This document shows positions 59,956-64,000 of a stretch of DNA of 64,000 nt, in pieces. The DNA is taken from positions 1-64,000 of the forward strand of contig NZ_JBHUEM010000008.1 in the NCBI RefSeq assembly GCF_042680805.1, in the 5' to 3' direction. Every line of letters begins with the position of its first letter. Position 1 is the first letter of the stretch. The notes beneath the pieces are model-generated. The model was not told where the DNA came from, did not search any database, and was given only the letters and a program-made list of their open reading frames with translations. The stretch is from Bacillus_CJ salitolerans (lineage in GTDB: Bacteria; Bacillota; Bacilli; Bacillales; SA4). The translations under genes and the position numbers were made by a program.

Positions 59956-61242
59956 ATGGCTGACTTATCAATAAATCTAGCAGGAATAAAATCTCCTAAC
60001 CCCTTTTGGCTAGCATCAGCACCCCCTACGAATTCGGGTTATCAAGTACAACGTGCATTCGAAGCAGGTTGGGGTGGAGCAGTATGGAAGACTTTAGGTG
60101 ATCCGATTCTGAATGTCTCCTCCAGATTTGCAGCAGTTAGCTTTAATGGACAACGTGTAGCGGGGTTTAACAATATCGAATTAATAACAGATCGTCCACT
60201 TGAAGTGAATTTAAAAGAAATTTATGAAACGAAGAAGCGTTTCCCCCATCATGCTATCATCGTCTCATTAATGGTTGAGCCAAGACAGGAAAAATGGCAT
60301 GAAATTGTGAAGCGTGTTGAAGAGGTGGGGGTCGACGGACTTGAGCTGAATTTCGGTTGTCCTCATGGAATGGCGGAGAGAGGAATGGGTTCTGCGTCTG
60401 GTCAAGTACCTGAGCTTGTTGAAAAGCAGACATACTGGGTTAAGGAGGTTGCAAAGACTCCTGTAATCGTAAAACTAACTCCGAACATTACTGATATTAC
60501 GGTAACGGCAGAGGCAGCTGTACGAGGTGGGGCAGATGCAGTCAGCATGATTAATACGATAAATAGTTTAGCTGGAGTTGACCTAAATACATGGAATACG
60601 ATCCCGCATGTAGCTGGAAAAGGAGCACATGGTGGGTATTGTGGGCCTGCTGTTAAACCGATTGCCTTAAATATGGTAGCAGAATGTGCAAGAAATCCCC
60701 TTATTAATGTCCCTATTTCTGGAATGGGGGGAGTATCCTCATGGCAAGATGCAGTTGAATATATGCTAATGGGTGCAACTGGTGTTCAAGTTTGTACTGC
60801 TGCGATGCACCATGGGTTTCGAATAGTTGAGGACATGATTGAGGGTCTTTCCAACTATTTAGATGAGAGAGGTATTTCTTCTGTTTCTGAGCTTGTTGGT
60901 AAAGTCGTACCGAAATATTCTGACTGGGGAAATCTAGACCTCAATTACAAAGTAGTTGCAAGGATTAATCCGGATGTTTGTATTAATTGTAATAAGTGTC
61001 ATATTGCTTGTGAAGATACCTCACACCAATGTATCGATATGTTAAAGGATCCTATCGGTAAAAGCTATTTAAAAGTAAGGGAAGAAGATTGTGTTGGGTG
61101 TAATTTATGCTCGATAGTTTGTCCTGTCGAAGGTGCCATTGATATGGTTGAGCTTCCAAATGAACTCCCACCAATGACATGGAATGAGCGGCAAGCCACG
61201 TTACAAACTCCAGGCTGTGAGATCAATACTGTAAAGAAGTAA
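59956..61242 (+). CDS. preA: Dihydropyrimidine dehydrogenase, PreA subunit
   Basis: A 428-aa protein. An N-terminal FMN barrel of the dihydroorotate dehydrogenase type (NPFWLASAPPTNSGYQVQRA, ELNFGCPHGMAERGMGSA, with the active-site Cys in the latter stretch) is joined to two C-terminal 4Fe-4S motifs (CINCNKCHIACEDTSHQC and CVGCNLCSIVCP). With PreT it reduces uracil or thymine at the C5-C6 bond. GGGAGAG precedes the ATG. Confidence 0.94.
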   Translation: MADLSINLAGIKSPNPFWLASAPPTNSGYQVQRAFEAGWGGAVWKTLGDPILNVSSRFAAVSFNGQRVAGFNNIELITDRPLEVNLKEIYETKKRFPHHAIIVSLMVEPRQEKWHEIVKRVEEVGVDGLELNFGCPHGMAERGMGSASGQVPELVEKQTYWVKEVAKTPVIVKLTPNITDITVTAEAAVRGGADAVSMINTINSLAGVDLNTWNTIPHVAGKGAHGGYCGPAVKPIALNMVAECARNPLINVPISGMGGVSSWQDAVEYMLMGATGVQVCTAAMHHGFRIVEDMIEGLSNYLDERGISSVSELVGKVVPKYSDWGNLDLNYKVVARINPDVCINCNKCHIACEDTSHQCIDMLKDPIGKSYLKVREEDCVGCNLCSIVCPVEGAIDMVELPNELPPMTWNERQATLQTPGCEINTVKK

Positions 61243-61257
61243 TCAGGAGGTATAGTT

Positions 61258-62676
61258 ATGAAAAAGCTTATTAAGAACGGAACTGTCGTAACAGCAACTG
61301 ATACGTATAAAGCAGAAATTCTAATTGAAGAGGGGAAAATATCAGCGATTGGACAAAATCTACCTTCCCAAGGGGCGGAGATAGTTGATGCAAAAGGATG
61401 CTTTGTGTTTCCTGGTGGAATAGATCCCCATACACATCTTGATATGCCGTTTGGAGGGACTATTACAAAAGACGATTTTGAAACCGGAACAGTTGCAGCA
61501 GCCTTTGGAGGTACTACAACCATTATTGATTTTTGCTTGACGAATAAAGGAGTGCCATTAAAGGATTCTATCCAAGCTTGGCACGATAAATCAAAAGGAA
61601 AAGCGGTAATCGATTACGGATTTCACCTAATGATTGGAGAAATGAATGAGAGTGTATTAGAGCAATTGCAAAGTGTAATTAATGATGAAGGAATTACGTC
61701 GTTTAAGGTTTTTATGGCTTATAAAAATGTCCTTCAAGCAGACGATGAAACGCTGTTTCGCACACTTGTTGCTGCTAAAGAGTTAGGCGCACTTGTTATG
61801 ATTCATGGAGAGAATGGTGATGTCATTGATTACTTAACCAAAAAGGCTCTAGCAGAAGGAAAAACAGATCCTATTTATCATGCATTAACGAGGCCACCTG
61901 AAGTAGAAGGGGAAGCAACTGGTAGAGCTGCTACGTTAACTGGTTTAGCAGGGTCACAATTATATGTCGTTCACGTGTCATGTGCAGACGCCGTTGAAAA
62001 GATAACTGAGGCTAGAAATAAAGGGTTTGATGTGTGGGGAGAAACATGTCCTCAATATTTAGTACTTGACCAAACGTATCTTGAAAGACCAAATTTTGAA
62101 GGGGCAAAATATGTTTGGTCACCTCCACTTAGAGAAAAATGGAATCAAGACGTATTATGGAATGCACTAAAGACTGGTCAACTTCAAACAATTGGATCCG
62201 ATCAATGTTCCTTTGATTTTAATGGTCAAAAGGAGCTCGGTCGTGGGGACTTTACGAAAATTCCTAATGGCGGACCTATAATTGAGGATCGTCTTTCGAT
62301 TCTATTTTCAGAGGGTGTGAAAAAAGGAAGAATTTCATTACATCAGTTTGTTGATATTACATCTACTAGGGTTGCAAAGCTGTTTGGTTTATTCCCGAAA
62401 AAAGGAACAATCGCCGTTGGAGCGGACGCTGATATTGTCATTTTTGAACCGAACATCAAGCGAACAATATCAGCAGAAACCCATCATATGGCTGTTGATT
62501 ATAGTGCATTTGAGGGAATGGAGGTGACGGGTGAGCCGGTATCAGTTCTAGTTAGAGGAGAGTTTGTCATAAAAGATAAGGCGTTTGTTGGAAATCCTGG
62601 CTCGGGACAATATGTAAAAAGAGCCAAGTATGGCTCTGAGCTTTCTTCAGATCAGGATGAAAAACTAACAATATAA
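61258..62676 (+). CDS. hydA: Dihydropyrimidinase (D-hydantoinase type)
   Basis: A 472-aa cyclic amidohydrolase. Metal ligands are PGGIDPHTHLDMPFGG (HxH), KVFMAYKN (Lys to be carboxylated), MIHGENGD and VVHVSCADA, plus IGSDQCSFDF (Asp). It opens dihydrouracil or dihydrothymine to the N-carbamoyl amino acid, linking PreTA to the ureidopropionase. Related enzymes act on hydantoins. It starts 15 nt after preA with CAGGAGG upstream. Confidence 0.93.
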   Translation: MKKLIKNGTVVTATDTYKAEILIEEGKISAIGQNLPSQGAEIVDAKGCFVFPGGIDPHTHLDMPFGGTITKDDFETGTVAAAFGGTTTIIDFCLTNKGVPLKDSIQAWHDKSKGKAVIDYGFHLMIGEMNESVLEQLQSVINDEGITSFKVFMAYKNVLQADDETLFRTLVAAKELGALVMIHGENGDVIDYLTKKALAEGKTDPIYHALTRPPEVEGEATGRAATLTGLAGSQLYVVHVSCADAVEKITEARNKGFDVWGETCPQYLVLDQTYLERPNFEGAKYVWSPPLREKWNQDVLWNALKTGQLQTIGSDQCSFDFNGQKELGRGDFTKIPNGGPIIEDRLSILFSEGVKKGRISLHQFVDITSTRVAKLFGLFPKKGTIAVGADADIVIFEPNIKRTISAETHHMAVDYSAFEGMEVTGEPVSVLVRGEFVIKDKAFVGNPGSGQYVKRAKYGSELSSDQDEKLTI

Positions 62677-62821
62677 TTGTAAAGGACTTTGTTTTGTTAC
62701 GGTTCGCTTTGAAGCAATTCCACTTAGCACTCATCGATCTGAACAACTCCTACCGTGACCTCAATAAGATGGTAATGGTTATGATAGACGAATTCTATTA
62801 AAAATTAAGGAGAGTGTTCAT

Positions 62822-64000
62822 GTGAGTAAAAAACAAAGCTACTTAAAATCACCAGATTTATTACCAATATCGGAGAAAGATAGGAAGATCACACCACTTG
62901 GTTATTCATTTATGTGGGTAGGAATGGTTGTCGTACTTGCCACCTTTGCCATTGGGGGAGCAGGAGTGATGTCATTACCATTACCTATGGTCATATTAGC
63001 AACAGTTATCGGATCTCTAGCCATTGGTTTATTTATCTCTTTAACCGCAGACATAGGAATCGAGCATGGATTATCATTTCCTGTTTATATGAGAGCACCT
63101 TTTGGAACCATCGGCACTCACATTCCTTCGATAGTTCGTGGGCTAGCAGCATCCATGTGGTTTGGGATTAATACGTATTTCGGGTCTACTGCTATGAATG
63201 GTATCTTAAATATATTATTTGGATTTGATAATTGGTTTGTCTGTTTCCTCATATTCGCCGTGCTTCAATTAATAAACACAGCTCTCGGTATTAAGGCAGT
63301 TGAACGATTTGCAGATTTAGCTGCGCCTGTCATCATCCTCATCTCATGCTGGATGTATGTATCTTTATCTGATACAGCTGCCTCACAAGGAAGAGATATT
63401 TGGAGCTGGGCTGAGAACCCTGTAACAGGTGGAGCCGCCTTTACTGCTTTTTTAGTTGTGATTTTTAGCAATATGGGCTTTTGGGCAACCTTATCAGCAG
63501 ATATTCCATCTATCTCCAGATTTATGAAAGCACCAAAAAATGAAAAAAGCTGGATGAAGAGAAATAAAAGCTCGCTGATTGGTAATCTAGTAGCGCTTCC
63601 ACTTACACAAGCTTTTATGGTGGCGATTGGTGGAGTTGCTTACATTGCGGTGATGAATTATGATCCGGTCATTGCTCTTCAGGAAGCGGCAAGTGGTTTT
63701 ATTTTAGGGATCCTATTATTAATGATTGTATTAGCCCAATGGTCAACCAATATTTCAGCTAATATCGTCCCAGCAGCTACCATCTTCTCAAATGTAGGAG
63801 GTCCGAAGTTTCCTTTTTGGGCTGGGGTAGTCGCAGCTGGAATAGCAGGAACCATTGTACAACCTTGGAATTTGTTTGGTGTCATTATTCCAGTTCTATT
63901 GTTTGTTGGAGGAATCTTATCTGCTATTGTAGGAATTCTAGTTGCCGATTACTATTTTTTGCGTAAGAGAAGAGTAAATGTGCCCGATTTATATGAGTCA
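62822..64000 (+). CDS. NCS1 family pyrimidine/allantoin permease (3' end outside the window)
   Basis: GTG 62822 behind AAGGAGAG opens a frame that is still open at 64000 (393 codons). MSKKQSYLKSPDLLPISEKD and KITPLGYSFMWVGMVVVLAT are the NCS1 N-terminus; IEHGLSFPVYMRAPFG, FSNMGFWATLSADIPSISRF and LAQWSTNISANIVPAATIFS are further NCS1 landmarks. At least ten transmembrane helices are visible. By context it imports uracil, thymine or a related ring compound for the catabolic enzymes upstream. A 145-bp gap without visible signals separates it from hydA. Confidence 0.92.
   Translation, partial: MSKKQSYLKSPDLLPISEKDRKITPLGYSFMWVGMVVVLATFAIGGAGVMSLPLPMVILATVIGSLAIGLFISLTADIGIEHGLSFPVYMRAPFGTIGTHIPSIVRGLAASMWFGINTYFGSTAMNGILNILFGFDNWFVCFLIFAVLQLINTALGIKAVERFADLAAPVIILISCWMYVSLSDTAASQGRDIWSWAENPVTGGAAFTAFLVVIFSNMGFWATLSADIPSISRFMKAPKNEKSWMKRNKSSLIGNLVALPLTQAFMVAIGGVAYIAVMNYDPVIALQEAASGFILGILLLMIVLAQWSTNISANIVPAATIFSNVGGPKFPFWAGVVAAGIAGTIVQPWNLFGVIIPVLLFVGGILSAIVGILVADYYFLRKRRVNVPDLYES

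Overview
The window is low-GC chromosomal DNA from an endospore-forming member of the Bacillaceae. Evidence for this: two small acid-soluble spore proteins (an H-type and an alpha/beta-type), SpoVIF, KapB, a complete germinant-receptor operon, a multi-PAS sporulation-type histidine kinase, strong AAGGAGG ribosome binding sites, and a long run of genes in the order of the Bacillus subtilis yug region (yugE, yugF, yugI, yuzA, yugJ, pgi, yugN, yugO, mstX). I see no prophage, no complete transposase, no CRISPR array, and no rRNA or tRNA gene. All family assignments come from motif recognition and memory; no database search was run.

Layout. 1-406: the 5' part of a probable group II intron on the minus strand. 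0.8-5.7 kb: BirA-controlled bioY, then an acyl-CoA ligase, thiolase and SDR lipid cluster and a molybdopterin oxidoreductase. 5.7-15.4 kb: YndM, a frameshifted peptidase S51, a c-di-GMP-I riboswitch with a short ORF, a sensor kinase, an SLH-anchored glucosaminidase, DedA, a DUF3900-like gene with a leader RNA, and a 49-aa gene. 15.6-20.4 kb: a HAD phosphatase and a SAM-I riboswitch driving a ribose-type ABC transporter. 20.4-29.7 kb: a membrane protein, spoVIF, a P450, acetyltransferase and small genes, a hotdog thioesterase, kapB, a cyclophilin lipoprotein, Cu/Zn-SOD and yugE. 30.6-37.8 kb: the yug block and sspH. 38-43.8 kb: small membrane proteins, an MBL hydrolase, YuxH (EAL/HDOD), an SASP, a twice-frameshifted epimerase and a MarR regulator. 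44.2-48.5 kb: a ger operon in the order A-C-D-B. 48.7-53.4 kb: an ECF sigma/anti-sigma pair with a self-type promoter, then htpG behind a perfect CIRCE element. 53.5-56.9 kb: MarR and GNAT genes, an FMN riboswitch with stand-alone ribB, and a lipoprotein. 57.5-64 kb: a reductive pyrimidine degradation operon behind a cre site (beta-ureidopropionase, PreT, PreA, dihydropyrimidinase, NCS1 permease), cut by the window end.

The most distinctive content is between the genes. Four dispersed repeat families recur. Family A (two-hairpin elements) is near 1.5, 7.6, 25.9, 26.4 and 40.0 kb. Family B (CTCGAGG core plus a long hairpin) is near 14.9, 25.3, 33.8, 43.8, 48.5 and 56.9 kb, and its long helix keeps pairing while its sequence changes between copies. 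Family C is near 50.7 kb, with a decayed copy near 30 kb. Family D is near 50.6 and 55.9 kb. There are also three arrays of short tandem repeats: 51-bp units at 12.2 kb, and degenerate units of about 20 bp at 13.4 and 30.3 kb. Three riboswitches (c-di-GMP-I, SAM-I, FMN) and protein operators for BirA, HrcA and CcpA can be read directly.
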